From UPXZ01 sp049840795 (GTDB lineage: Bacteria > Bacteroidota > Bacteroidia > Bacteroidales > Paludibacteraceae), in contig JASGJK010000016.1 of NCBI GenBank assembly GCA_049840795.1, forward strand, positions 182,142-246,141: a stretch of DNA of 64,000 bases, in the 5' to 3' direction. Shown here piece after piece: positions 8,051-19,002 of this stretch (position 1 is the stretch's first letter; each line of letters begins with the position of its first letter). The position numbers and the translations under genes were made by a program. The notes under the pieces were generated by a model. The model was not told the DNA's origin and did not search any database. It worked only from the letters and a program-made list of their open reading frames with translations.

Positions 8051-11000
8051 ATGTTAAATAAAATAATAAGATTTTCACTGAATAACCGAATGGTTATTTT
8101 GGTTACTTCTTTGCTACTGATGATTGCCGGCATTTATACGGCTTACAATATGGAAGTAGATGTTTTTCCCGATTTGAATGCTCCTACGGTGGTGGTTATG
8201 ACCGAAGCTAAAGGGATGGCGCCGGAAGAAGTGGAACGGTTGGTTACCTTTCCCGTTGAGACAGCAGTGAATGGTGCAACCGATGTTCGCCGTGTGCGTT
8301 CATCGTCCACTACCGGATTTTCTGTCGTTTGGGTAGAATTTAACTGGGCAACGGATATTTACAAGGCGCGTCAGATTGTGTCGGAAAAATTAGCAGTAGT
8401 AAAAGATGCGCTGCCGTCCAATGTGGGCAATCCCACCTTAGGTCCGCAATCGTCTATTTTGGGAGAGTTAATGATTGCCGGATTGACTGCCGATACCACT
8501 TCAATGCAGGAGTTGAGAACAATTGCCGACTGGACAATACGACCGCGTTTGCTCTCAACCGGCGGAGTTGCTCAGGTAACTGTGATGGGTGGAGACATCA
8601 AAGAATACCAAATTCTTCTCCAGCCCGAAAAGATGAAACATTACGGCATTGGGCTCGACGAAGTGATTAACGTGGTGAAGGAAATGAATCAAAACGCATC
8701 GGGAGGTGTGTTGTATGAGTATGGAAATGAATATATTATACGTGGCATACTTTCTACAAATGATTTATCCGCTTTGGGACGGACTGTTGTAAAAAGCGTT
8801 GAAAACGTTCCGGTGACACTTGATAATATTGCAAATGTAACAATTGGCAGTAAAGCTCCCAAATTGGGGGTGGCTTCCGAACGTGGAAAACCGGCTGTGC
8901 TCATAACTGTAACTAAGCAACCGGCTACCAGCACACTTGAACTGACTGAAAAGTTAGATAAATCGTTGAAAGAACTTCAAACTACACTTCCGAAAGATGT
9001 AAAAATATCTACCGATATTTTTCGTCAGTCTCGTTTTATTGATAATTCAATTGGTAATGTAAAGAAATCGCTTTACGAAGGCGGTATTTTTGTTGTTATC
9101 GTTTTGTTTGTGTTTTTGATGAATGCCCGTACTACCATTATTTCGTTGGTTACCATTCCGTTGTCGTTAGTGGCATCTGTTTTAGCCTTAAAGATGATGG
9201 GATTAACCATCAATACGATGAGTCTTGGTGGTATGGCAATTGCTATCGGATCGTTAGTGGACGATGCTATTGTAGATGTTGAGAATGTTTTTAAACGACT
9301 GCGGGAAAACAGGCAGAAACCCAAAGAAAGTCAAAAAACAGTGATGATGGTTGTATTCGATGCTTCCAAAGAGGTGCGTATGCCAATATTAAATTCTACA
9401 TTAATTATCATAGCCAGCTTTGTGCCGTTATTTTTTCTTTCGGGTATGGAAGGGCGAATGCTGGCCCCGCTTGGCATTGCTTTTATTGTAGCGCTTGTCG
9501 CATCTACTTTGGTTGCACTCACATTGACCCCTGTGCTTTGCAGTTATCTGCTCGGAAAACCGCGCAAAGGAGACAAACACGAAGATGAACCTTACGTAGT
9601 TCGTAAATTAAAATATATTTATGAAAAAGCCTTGCAATGGACATTAGCAAATCGTAAATGGGTGCTCGGAGGTACTGGAGTTGTATTGGTTACGAGTATT
9701 GTTGTTTTCTTTACACTCGGTCGAAGTTTTCTTCCTCCATTTAACGAAGGGTCTTTCACTATAAATGTAAGCACATTACCCGGAATTTCATCTGGATGAA
9801 TCGGACAAAATGGGACGTATTGCTGAAAACATATTGATGTCGGTTCCGGAAATAAAAACCGTAGGACGAAAAACCGGACGTGCGGAATTAGACGAACATG
9901 CGCTGGGGGTAAATGTATCGGAGATTGAAGCGCCGTTCGTACTCGGAAAACGCTCAAAAGATGAGGTTATTGCGGAATTGCGCGAAAAATTCAAAGTGCT
10001 TCCGGGAGTGAACATCGAAATTGGACAACCCATTTCGCACCGCATCGATGCTATGTTGTCGGGTACAAGGGCAAACATCGCCATAAAATTATTCGGTACG
10101 GATTTAAACAAAATGTTTGCTTTGGGAAATCAGATTAAAACTTCCATTCAAGATGTGAAAGGCATTGCCGACCTGAATGTGGAGCAACAAGTGGAACGAC
10201 CGCAGTTAAAAATTGAACCCAAAAGAGATGCTTGCCAAATATGGTGTAACACCGCTGGAATTTGCCGAAATTATACGTGTGATGCTTGCCGGTGAGGTGG
10301 TATCTCAGAAGGTGTATGAGGGGAGAGAGCTTTTGATTTGACACTGAAAGTAGATGAAGACAGCCGTTCAACAGCCGATAGAATACGTAATCTGATTGTT
10401 GATGCCGGTGGAAAGAAAATTCCGTTTGCTTACATTGCCGATATTAGCTCATCCACAGGTCCCAACACCATAAACAGGGAAAATGTATCGCGTAAGATAG
10501 TGATTTCAGCCAATGTTGCAGGGCGTGATTTGCGGGGTGTGGTAAATGATGTTCAGAAAAAGATAAATACTGAAATTCAATTACCCGAAGGGTTATCATA
10601 TTGAGTATGGCGGGCAATTTGAAAGCGAGCAGGCGGCTTCCCGCATTTTGCTGATTACCTCCTTGTTTTCAATTTTCGTAATATTCTTATTGCTGTTTTA
10701 ACCAGTTTCGCAGTGTTACTCAATCCATTGTAGTTTTGCTAAAATTTCCCCTCGCGCTTATCGGCAGGGTATTTATTCTCTTTTTTACCGATGGTGTAAT
10801 CAGTATCCCGGCAATCATTGGTTTTATCTGGCTATTTGGCATTGCTACCCGAAATGGAATGTTGCTCCTGTCGCGATATAATAATTTCAACACGAGGGAT
10901 TATCGGTAATTGAAAGCGTTATGCGTCGTTGATTAGATCGCTTGAACCCTATTCTGATGACTGCTCTATGTTCGGCACTGGCTTTGATACCGATGGCGCT

Positions 11001-11168
11001 GGGAGGCAATTTGCCCGGTAACGAGATTCAAAGCCCGATCAGCCAAAGGTCATTCTTGCGGATTACTGACTTCAACCTTCTTAAATGGTTTCATCATTCC
11101 GATAATGTATCTTTTGACACATAAAAAGGTTTCAAAAGAGATAAATTACAAAAACAAAAATAAATAAA
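8051..11168 (+). pseudogene. CusA/CzcA-type heavy-metal RND pump, full length but with many frameshifts
   Basis: The proton-driven inner-membrane pump of the operon. The first 580 residues read cleanly: MLNKIIRFSLNNRMVILVTS, VDVFPDLNAPTVVVMTEAKG, and the transmembrane box GSLVDDAIVDVENVFKR with its charged residues. From 9787 on the frame slips repeatedly, at about 9787, 10225, 10330, 10600, 10700, 10890 and 11040, with one in-frame TGA at about 10935. Corrected, it reads on to NPILMTALCSALALIPMALG and a C-terminus at 11166. The total is 3118 bases or about 1040 residues, exactly the family length. Most slips are one-base changes in homopolymers, so I suspect poor sequence more than true decay. 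The next gene starts 13 bases later. Confidence 0.85.
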
Positions 11169-11181
11169 TAAACATATTAAG

Positions 11182-12361
11182 ATGAAAAAGATAATTTCGT
11201 ATGGATAGAGCGATTATTTAGTTACTTCCTGTTTTTGCTCAACAGATATTTCATCCGTTTTGGCAACCGTTGAACAAAAAAATACGACTTTGAAAGCGCT
11301 TCGAGAGACGCTAAACGCCCAAAAAGTATTGAATCAAACAGGTATTTTTCTTGAAAATCCGGAAGTTGAGTTTAATTACCTTTGGGGAAAACCGGGAGTG
11401 ATTGGAAACCGATTACAGATTTTCCTTGAAGCAACGTTTTGATATCCCTACACTGGCAGGAATGAAAAGTAAAGTGGCTGATAAACAGAATGATTTAATT
11501 GATTTGCAATATAAGGCAGACCGATTGGCTATTTTATTGGAAGCAAAACAGTACTGTCTTGAATTGGTTTATTACAACGGACTTAAAAAAGAGTTAGACA
11601 CCCGCTTGTCACATGCAAAAACGATAGCCGAAGCATATAAAAGCAGATTGGAAAAAGGAGATGTTAACCGGTTAGCACATAATAAGGTGCAACTGAATTT
11701 GGCTACGGTCGAAGGTGAAATTAACCGTGTTGATGTAGAGCGAAATGCGTTATTGTCACAGTTGAAACGATTAAATGGCAGTCTCGATATTGTTTTTGAT
11801 ATATATCAGTACGAACATATTGATCTTCCGGTTAATTTTGACGAATGGTTTACACAAGCCATCCAAAAGAATCCGGTATTGGAATATGCAAGGCAAGAGA
11901 TAGAGACGAGCAAACAGCAATTGGCATTAAATAAAGCGGCAGGACTTCCTACGTTTTCAGCCGGCTATATGAGCGAAAAAGCTGTCGGTCAACAATATCA
12001 AGGGCTTACAGTAGGCGTTTCCATTCCTTTATGGGAAAATAAAAACCGAATAAAGCAGGCTAAAGCTTCAATTACCGCTGCCGAGTTGCGTGATAAAGAT
12101 AGTCGGCAGCAGTTTTACAACCGGCTTCGGATTTTATATGAACGAACGTTGGGGTTGAAAGTTACTGCAGAGAAATATAGTCAGGCATTGAGCGCCGTAA
12201 GTAATACCGATCTACTGAAAAAAGCGCTGGACGCCGGTGAAATATCGTTATTGGATTATTTACTTGAGATAGGACTGTATTACAATACCGTGAATCAGGC
12301 GTTAGAAGCCGATCGGGATTATCAAAAGGCTTTTGCCGAGCTTTCGGCAGTAGAGTTGTAA
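11182..12361 (+). pseudogene. TolC/CusC-like outer-membrane efflux channel, frameshifted near the N-terminus
   Basis: The outer-membrane exit duct for the CusAB-like pump. From 11430 it reads cleanly (SLKQRFDIPTLAGMKSKVADKQNDL through LNGSLDIVFD and LDAGEISLLDYLLEI), the helical-repeat pattern of TolC-family proteins. The first part (MKKIIS at 11182, ATVEQKNTTLKALRETLNAQ) is in other frames, with slips near 11205 and 11415. The total is about 393 codons, slightly shorter than classical TolC but usual for Bacteroidota CusC-like proteins. It is the last gene of the efflux operon. A 61-base palindrome 46 bases downstream may terminate transcription. Confidence 0.8.
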
Positions 12362-13394
12362 TAAGTAGCCGGCAGCAAACCGATATGAATAGTTTCAGCC
12401 TCTCTGTTAGTGACGGCTTCACTTGGCAATCTCGGTTTCCAGAGGAGATAGTGAAGCCCGTCACTAAATGTCTAGTCCTGAAATAAGTTTACAAAAAAGT
12501 AAACAGAATTCAGGATTAGACATCTCTCTCTAACAAATATTCCGACATTACCAACGCGGGAAGTGTTAATAAAACGTAAACAACTGCCCCCTAACCCCTG
12601 CCTGTCCCGGTGTATCGGGAGGAGAATAAGAGGAGAAGATGTTGCGGTGAGGGTATTGTAGCTGTTAATAATCATAAGATTATCGGTCTTTATAGTTAAT
12701 AAAGAATAAGTACATCGCAAAAGTAGAAAAAAGTTTTTAAATAAAGCAATAAATAGTTACAAAATTCACAAAACAATCAAAGAAAATTAATAAATGGTTA
12801 CAAGAAATTAATTACACCTTCCCTTTCCCTCGTTTCCGAGCGAGGGAAAGGGAGTATTCCATTTTTCTTAACTTATAACGCAGCAAAAGTAAAGAAATCA
12901 AAAGGCAACAACAAATATGTGAAAACGGAATTGTTAACGGAATTGGGGTTTTGATGGATTATGTTGCAAAAATACGTGACTAAGTGGTAAAAATACGTGA
13001 CTATGTTTTTTATTCACCCGGTGAGTTGAACGACGATGAGCTATTGTGCCTGTTGTGGTTTTATTAGGATACTTTTTAGGTTGCTGAATCCCGTCCCGAT
13101 TTGCGGGATAAAAACTATGTGTACTATGTGGTGAAAAACAGATCAATAATAATTATTATGTACTTAATTAACGCTATAATTGTTAAAACTAAATCTAAAT
13201 GCTTTGTTTGCTTTTTCGGTCTCTTTTTGGCATCTTTTTACGCTTTTATCCTTGATTTAGCCCGCTAAATCTTCGGACAAAATCCCAAAAATCTGCTCAA
13301 AAACAGCCTCGAAAAAACATTACAATAATTATTTTCTACTACTTATAAAATACAAAATCTGCCTTTTGGTGATGGATAATTAAAAAGAAAAAAT
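12362..13394. repeat. Gene-free stretch with strong palindromes
   Basis: No convincing gene in about 1 kb. Seen: an imperfect palindrome 12407-12467 (17-18 base arms, one bulge); a nested inverted repeat 12476-12515 containing gtttac/gtaaac and cctgaa/ttcagg; a perfect 12-bp-arm hairpin 12821-12852 (ccctttccctcg and its complement around an 8-base loop); and a short direct repeat aaaaatacgtgacta near 12969-13004. Two minus-strand TACTTTTG-like boxes lie near 12715 and 12890 with no gene behind them. This looks like a graveyard of repeat elements between two transcription units. Confidence 0.6.
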
Positions 13395-13402
13395 TATCTT
13401 TG
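13395..13402 (+). promoter_or_regulatory. -7 promoter box (TATCTTTG)
   Basis: A consensus TAnnTTTG box lies 123 bases before the ATG at 13525. A TTTG at 13365-13368 is a possible but widely spaced -33 box. Confidence 0.4.
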
Positions 13403-13524
13403 AACTTTCAAAACGGGCGATAATCGAATTTGATTCGTGTGAAATTTATCTTAAGTTTGTGATTCTATGACTGTTGTTACCGTCAGTATTACGATTCGAA
13501 AAATGGATGAAAACAAATAGTATT

Positions 13525-14440
13525 ATGTATAAAGAAAACAAATTTAAGTATTTTCGCTGGCATTGGGGCGATAGGTATGATGGTTGGCGTGTAAGAAAAG
13601 TTGATGCCGTATTCTCGGCTGTTCCGTATTTTTTACGAACCCGTATTGATGCGCAAAATTATTTTGAAGAGCGTGTTTCCATTGATCATATCGAAGCGTT
13701 TATCAAAGAACACAAAGAAGATATTCCCGGATTATCGGTAATGCATATAGTTATTGCCGCGTTAATTCGGTTGGTGTCAGCAACGTCCCAATTTGAATCG
13801 TTTTGTGATGTGGAATAAAATTTTTGCCCGAAATTACTTGAATTTCTCCATTATTGTAAAGCGAAATATTTCTGACGATGGGGAGGAAACATTAATAAAA
13901 CCGTATTTTCAACCAACGGACACACTCTTTGATGTAGCGCGCAAAATTAGTGAACAGCAGGAAATACACCAGAAATCAGGCAAACTGAATAATTCGGATA
14001 AATTGTCACGTCTGTTTGGGTATATACCTGATTTTGTGATGCGTATTGTTGTGCTTATACTTCTGTGGATGGATAAAGTGGGTTTGTTACCACGTCTCAT
14101 AGAGCAAGCCAGTCCTTGGCATTGTAGTATTTTTCTTACCAATATAGGTTCAATAGGAGTAGAGTCCATTTATCATCATTTATATGAATTTGGAAACTGT
14201 AGTCTTTTTGTGGCGATGGGTAAAAAGTCGCAACGCCACTCTGTAAATAAAGCGGGTGAAATAAGCACGTATAAAAGTATAATGCTTAAATTTGTGATGG
14301 ACGAGCGAATCTGCGATGGTTACTATTATGCTTCTTCTATGAGGATGTTGAATAAAATATTAAAAGATCCGGAACAACTCCTCACACCTCCCGAAAAAGT
14401 GGTGGTTGACGAAGGAGTAAGACACAAACGCTGGATGTGA
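13525..14440 (+). CDS. CAT/2-oxoacid dehydrogenase E2-like acyltransferase, frameshifted, catalytic His replaced
   Basis: The fold family covers chloramphenicol acetyltransferase and the E2 catalytic domain. ATG 13525 gives MYKENKFKYFRWHWGDRYDGW. The frame slips near 13795 and continues NRFVMWNKIFARNYLNFSIIVKR to 14440, about 305 residues. PWHCSIFLTNIGSIG and the C-terminal FVMDERICDGYYYASSM match the core strand and the HxxxDG active-site loop, but the His position holds Glu (ERICDG). It may therefore not be an ordinary acyltransferase, or it may bind rather than catalyse. It lies 54 bases before the agmatine deiminase gene, so it may share its transcript. Substrate unknown. Confidence 0.65.
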
Positions 14441-14494
14441 TTTGGTTGATTAATAATGAATTTGAAACTTGAAACTCGAAACTCGAAACTGAGA

Positions 14495-15522
14495 ATGCCT
14501 GCCGAATGGGAACAGCAGTTGTTTGTGCAACTTACGTTTCCGTATGCTGATACCGATTGGGCATATATGCTCGATGAGGTAACCACGTGTTTTGTAAATA
14601 TTGCACGCGAGATAGTAAAAAGAGAAAAACTGTTGGTGGTTTGTGCCGACGAAACTTTAGTGAGGGAAAAACTTAAAGACTTAGACCAAGAGAAAATAGT
14701 CTGTGTCGAAATACCGTCCAACGATACGTGGGCGCGTGATCACGGAGGCATTACCGTTTTTGAAAATAACAAACCGATGGTGCTTGACTTTACTTTCAAT
14801 GGGTGGGGAATGAAATTTGCGGCTAATTTTGATAATCAAATTACCAAACAATTGTTCGAGAAAAATATATTTCCGAAAAATATGCCGTATAAAAATCGTA
14901 AAAAGTTTGTACTCGAAGGGGGAAGCATCGAAAGTAACGGTAATGGAATCATATTGACTACGGCTAAATGTTTGCTCTCTGAAAACCGAAACAATCTTTC
15001 AAAAGAAAAAATCGAGAAAAAACTGAAAAAACACCTTGGCGCTGAACATGTTTGTGGTTGAATCACGGTTATTTAGCCGGTGACGATACAGATAGTCACA
15101 TTGATACATTAGCCCGTTTTTGCAGTGAAAACACCATTGCTTATATAAAATGTGACGATGAAACGGATGAACATTACAAAGAGTTAAAGAAGATGGAAGA
15201 AGAACTGTTTTCTTTTTCCTCTTTCAGGGGGTTAGGAGGCAGGTTCATCCCTCTGCCAATGGCAAATGCGGTTTATGACGAAAATGGTGAAAGATTACCT
15301 GCAACCTACGCTAATTTTTTAATCATTAACCATGCCGTTTTGATGCCGATGTACAATTCTCCTAAAGATGAAATAGCCAAACAACAGCTTCAGAAAGCAT
15401 TTCCCGATAGAGAAATAGTAGGGATTGATTGTAACGCACTTATAAAACAGCATGGTTCATTGCACTGTGTAACAATGCAGTATCCTGCCTCACCCCAATC
15501 CCCTCCAAAGAAGAGGGAGTGA
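14495..15522 (+). CDS. aguA: Agmatine deiminase (peptidyl-arginine-deiminase family), one frameshift
   Basis: Hydrolyses agmatine to N-carbamoylputrescine. I prefer the ATG at 14495 (MPAEWEQQLFVQLTFPYADTD); the 13 codons before it are a low-complexity gaaactcgaaact repeat. Family motifs: NDTWARDHGG, WGMKFAANFDNQ, LEGGSIESNGNG, GDDTDSHIDTLARF with the catalytic His, and HGSLHCVTMQYP with the nucleophilic Cys. The frame slips near 15055, where one T is missing from a T run. The last residues (ASPQSPPKKRE) come from a dispersed CCTCTCC-type repeat that has invaded the 3' end. The partner amidase follows, so the pair converts agmatine to putrescine. Confidence 0.9.
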
Positions 15523-15639
15523 GCGTAATTCAATGTTTATTCTACTTATGCTGCCCTAAGAAAATAATTTTTAATATAAATACAGAATTAAATAAAATAC
15601 TCATTCCCTCTCCTTTGGAGAGGGTTAGGGGGAGGTCTT
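15523..15639. repeat. Hairpin-forming dispersed repeat between aguA and aguB
   Basis: It includes ccctctcctttggagaggg, a 7-8 bp stem at about 15606-15624, followed by ttagggggaggt. A similar sequence forms the 3' end of aguA at 15492-15521, so the two copies bracket the spacer. Confidence 0.5.
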
Positions 15640-16513
15640 ATGAAAATCGCGCTTATTCAACAATCAAACACATCTGATAGAGAACTAAACATCCTCAAAT
15701 TAGAGAATAATATACGTGAAGTTGCAGAACAAGGAGCTGAACTTGTTGTTTTACAGGAACTTCACAACGGATTGTATTTTTGTCAAACGGAAGATGTGGC
15801 TGTTTTCGATCAGGCAGAAACCATTCCGGGTAGTTCAACACAACGATTCGGAGCATTGGCAAAGGAATTGGGGGTGGTATTGGTATTGTCGCTGTTTGAA
15901 AAACGCGCTCCCGGCTTGTTTCACAATACTGCTGTGGTGCTCGAAAAAGATGGAACCATTGCCGGCTTGTATCGTAAAATGCACATTCCCGATGATCCTG
16001 CGTATTATGAAAAATTTTATTTTACGCCGGGCGATTTAGGCTTTCAACCCATTCAAACTTCCGTAGGAAAACTGGGTGTACTCGTTTGCTGGGATCAATG
16101 GTATCCCGAAGCAGCTCGTTTGATGACGCTCGCCGACGCTGAAGTGTTGATTTATCCCACAGCCATCGGGTGGGAGAGTACCGATACTGAAACTGAAAAA
16201 GTTCGTCAATGTGAAGCGTGGATGACCATTCAACGTGCACACGCCGTGGCTAACGGTATTCCGGTGATTTCTTGCAATCGGGTGGGTTATGAAACTGACC
16301 CTTCGGGAGTAACCAATGGAATAGAATTTTGGGGAAGCAGTTTTATGGTCGGACAGCAGGGAGACTTTAAAGCAGGCATCGAGTGACAAAGAAGAAAATC
16401 TTATCTTAGAGATTGATTTCAATAGAACGGAAACTGTACGTCGTTGGTGGCCATTTCTCCGTGATCGACGCATTGATGCTTATGAGGATTTAACCAAGCG
16501 TTGGAGAAGATAA
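15640..16513 (+). CDS. aguB: N-carbamoylputrescine amidase, one late frameshift
   Basis: A nitrilase-superfamily enzyme that removes the carbamoyl group to give putrescine. The catalytic triad is visible: Glu in LVVLQELHNGLYF, Lys in LYRKMHIPDDP, Cys in LGVLVCWDQWYPEAARL. The C-terminal IEFWGSSFMVGQQGDFKA is followed at about 16376 by a slip (one extra G). Corrected, the protein continues NLILEIDFNRTETVRRWWPFLRDRR to a TAA ending at 16513, about 291 aa, the normal length. The active-site sequence and the neighbouring agmatine deiminase together make this specific member of the superfamily likely. Confidence 0.92.
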
Positions 16514-16996
16514 TATATAGATTTTACAGCCTTATTCTACTTATAATTTTGATACGGTTAAGTAAATCTGATCTATATGCCTACCTGTAAAGTTTGATAA
16601 CGTTATGGTATTTAATGACATAGTCTTACGTTACTTATTTCAGAATTAAAGCGATGATGCTTTTTTTTGCTTGAAGTAGCTATAAGCTACACCAAAATAT
16701 TGTGACACCGCTAACAAACAGACTATGCTGAATGAAGTCATTCACTGTTAGTGCTATAATAAGATAAATACAAATGCAACACTTTCAGGATATATATCAG
16801 CCGGCATTGGATGCAGGTATTATTTGTTTCTAATCAAATCTATATTTTCTTTTAAATAATCTCGAATGTCTTGTTTCAAAATATCAATAGCTGTTTTTTT
16901 AGTGACTGGAGCATATATATTTTGCCTATATCATCCATACACCTACCATACTCTCTTATATCTATAATTTTGCATTTAAAAGTATATAAACTTTAA
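16514..16996. other. Intergenic, no gene seen
   Basis: About 480 AT-rich bases without a supported gene or RNA. The only local structure is a weak run of short inverted repeats. Confidence 0.5.
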
Positions 16997-17090
16997 ATGA
17001 TTATCCGCAAAGCAACATAGTATATTTCTTCAGTTGCTACGCCTTTTAAGGCGTGGCAACTAATTTTTAGGTCACTTTACGGATAATCAT
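16997..17090. mobile_element. MITE-like element, 94 bp
   Basis: Terminal inverted repeats of about 20 bases: atgattatccgcaaagcaac at the left, and the complement of atgattatccgtaaagtgac at the right. Inside is a hairpin built on acgccttttaaggcgt. A 194-bp relative with the same ends lies at 18271-18464. It is too small to code for protein, so it would depend on a transposase elsewhere. Confidence 0.7.
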
Positions 17091-17202
17091 AAACTTTGAT
17101 ACCATAAATAGCTTCTGCAAACATACAAATTTAATTTCACAAATTAACATTTTTATTGAATTATTTTACAAAAAAACTCCCATACTAATAGTGCAGGAGT
17201 TT

Positions 17203-17305
17203 TAAGTAAGTGTTCATAATTAATCGCTAATACACGTATATGTAAGGTTATAAAAATCAATAATATACAAATTAAACATATTAAACTAATTCTGTTCAGC
17301 TACTT
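17203..17305. repeat. About 103-bp repeat, inverted copy of 30702-30803
   Basis: Apart from about one substitution, this block is the reverse complement of the block at 30702-30803, from taagtaagtgttcataatta to gttcagctactta. The two copies enclose 13.4 kb. One lies just downstream of the DUF6261-like gene and the other 14 bases from the left prophage attachment site. Confidence 0.85.
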
Positions 17306-17327
17306 AATAAATAAAGTTATATAATAT

Positions 17328-18065
17328 TTACATCTCGGTAGAGGGCTTGGTTTTGGTTGTTGTAGATTCGCGTTCAAGTATAATCAGCCTTACACGTTGC
17401 ATTTCGGTACTCAGTTCATTTTCTAACTTGGTGTAGTCAAGTTCCTTGTTATGTTTCTTTGCCAAGTAGAGACTCGCAAAAAAGTCGCTAAGCTGTGTAC
17501 GTAATTCTTTTTTAATCACATTGCTGTTCTTTTTTACATACTGAGAACGCACTTTGCGAAATGTTTCATATTTTACATTAAACGTAGATTGTATTTCACG
17601 TAAATGCTCTATGCCACTTTGCATACCCAGTGCCACAATGGCTTCCGTAAGGGTAGGGGTGGTGTCAATCAGATGCAGAAACTGGTGTACAATTTCATTT
17701 TGTTCCACTAAGTTTTTGCTATAAAAATTGGTAAAGCTGGCTTTAATTACCGGATAGAGTACACGTATGCTTTTCCGCTTGTCTTCCGCATTGATTTGAT
17801 AAATGCTTTTTGCCTCATTCTTAAGGCCTAAAACACAGTTTTTGCGCTCTTTCCGGTTATCACCATAATCGGCAGTTTTACTTGTGGCTTTTTCGTTAGA
17901 TACTAATGTGAAAATTAGGGGTTCCGAATTTTTTAGTAATCTGTACGGTTCGGTTAGTTTTAGCTGGTCCGGATCATTTTTTTCAATGATTTGAATTACA
18001 TTGAAAGTAAAATTAGCAAGCTCCATATTACGCAACTTGCTCAACGAAAGATTAAATAATTTCAT
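17328..18065 (-). CDS. DUF6261-like protein of unknown function
   Basis: A 245-aa protein from the ATG at 18065 (MKLFNLSLSKLRNMELANFTFNV). It is soluble, mostly helical and rich in Lys and Glu, without signal peptide, membrane segment or recognised catalytic motif. It resembles the multi-copy Bacteroidota family I know as DUF6261, whose members sit in repeat-rich intergenic regions. The family call is from memory of its start pattern and is moderate. It is flanked by the 103-bp repeat on the 3' side and a MITE-like element on the 5' side, which fits a gene that travels with repeats. Function unknown. Confidence 0.6.
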   Translation of the reverse strand: MKLFNLSLSKLRNMELANFTFNVIQIIEKNDPDQLKLTEPYRLLKNSEPLIFTLVSNEKATSKTADYGDNRKERKNCVLGLKNEAKSIYQINAEDKRKSIRVLYPVIKASFTNFYSKNLVEQNEIVHQFLHLIDTTPTLTEAIVALGMQSGIEHLREIQSTFNVKYETFRKVRSQYVKKNSNVIKKELRTQLSDFFASLYLAKKHNKELDYTKLENELSTEMQRVRLIILERESTTTKTKPSTEM

Positions 18066-18270
18066 AATTGTAAAAAAAATTAGGTGTAAATACTTCATCT
18101 TACCCCTGTTTCAAGTCTATTTTTCAAAAAAAAGTTGAGATATGTAACAGATATAAAACAGATTCAGACAGTTAACTCGGTTTGTTCTTTGCAAATTATA
18201 CGGTATGGCATATAAAATAACTCGAAACAAAACCATTCGCTTTACAGCAAAATTCGTGCTAATTTTTTTT

Positions 18271-18464
18271 ATGATTATCCGCAAAGCGACCTGAAAATTA
18301 ATTGCCACGCCTTTTAAGGCGTGGGTTAGACATTCAGATAGTAAGCGGCTTTAGCCAAAATATATGATACATTGGGCTGAAGCCCTCAAATGATTGTTTT
18401 GCAATCCACGCCTTAAAAGGCGTGGCAACTGAAAGATGTACCGAATCGCTTTGCGGATAATCAT
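18271..18464. mobile_element. MITE-like element, 194 bp
   Basis: The terminal inverted repeats match at 19 of 20 positions: atgattatccgcaaagcgac at the left and the complement of atgattatccgcaaagcgat at the right. Two internal hairpins are each built on ccacgcctt/aaggcgtgg. It is related to the 94-bp element at 16997. A solitary left half lies at 18859-18892. Confidence 0.75.
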
Positions 18465-18512
18465 ATCGAATATTAATCGCAACAACTAAGTATGACCCGA
18501 TAATTCATATAT

Positions 18513-18685
18513 AGATTGGTGCCAACAAGTTACTGTGATATACCAATCTATCGTTGAATTGATGTCAACAAGTTACTATGACCTGCCAATCTATCGTTGG
18601 ATTAGTGTCAACAAGTTACTATGACCTGCCAATCTATCGTTGGATTGATGCCAACAAGTTACTATGGCATATCAATTTACATCGT
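18513..18685. repeat. 43-bp tandem repeat, three full units plus partial ends
   Basis: Units start at 18543, 18586 and 18629 (each begins ccaatctatcgttg), with a partial unit before and after. The units abut directly with only a few substitutions, so this is a minisatellite and not a CRISPR array. Confidence 0.85.
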
Positions 18686-18858
18686 TTTTTATGTGTTCGA
18701 GTAAGTCTGACCTATAAATTTATACGATGAGATTTAATAGAGTTATATTTTTAAGTATCCATAGCATGGGCGATAAAGCGCACATGAGAAATGAAGTGAA
18801 CCTATAAAATCTTAACGCTTATAGGTAAAATATAGCTATTGATATTTAATATAATCAA

Positions 18859-18892
18859 TGATTATCTGCAAAGCAACATAGTATATTCATTT
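18859..18892. mobile_element. Solitary end of the MITE family
   Basis: About 34 bases match the left end of the element at 16997 (tgattatctgcaaagcaaca...). No right end is seen nearby, so it is a deletion remnant. Confidence 0.5.
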
Positions 18893-19002
18893 TTTACATT
18901 TAATAGGAAATCGTTCTTTTTTTTGTGGAAAGGATAGGGTTATATACATAAGAGCAGTCATAAATTTTTAAAACTATAATCTACAGAATATCAATAATGA
19001 GG

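Noticed and set aside
12472..12720. 82-aa minus-strand frame with a promoter-like box
   Set aside because: It crosses two palindromes and lacks any protein-like pattern; the box lies at its start codon, leaving no leader.
18513..18685. Possible CRISPR array
   Set aside because: The 43-base units abut with no unique spacers, and no cas gene is near. It is a simple tandem repeat.
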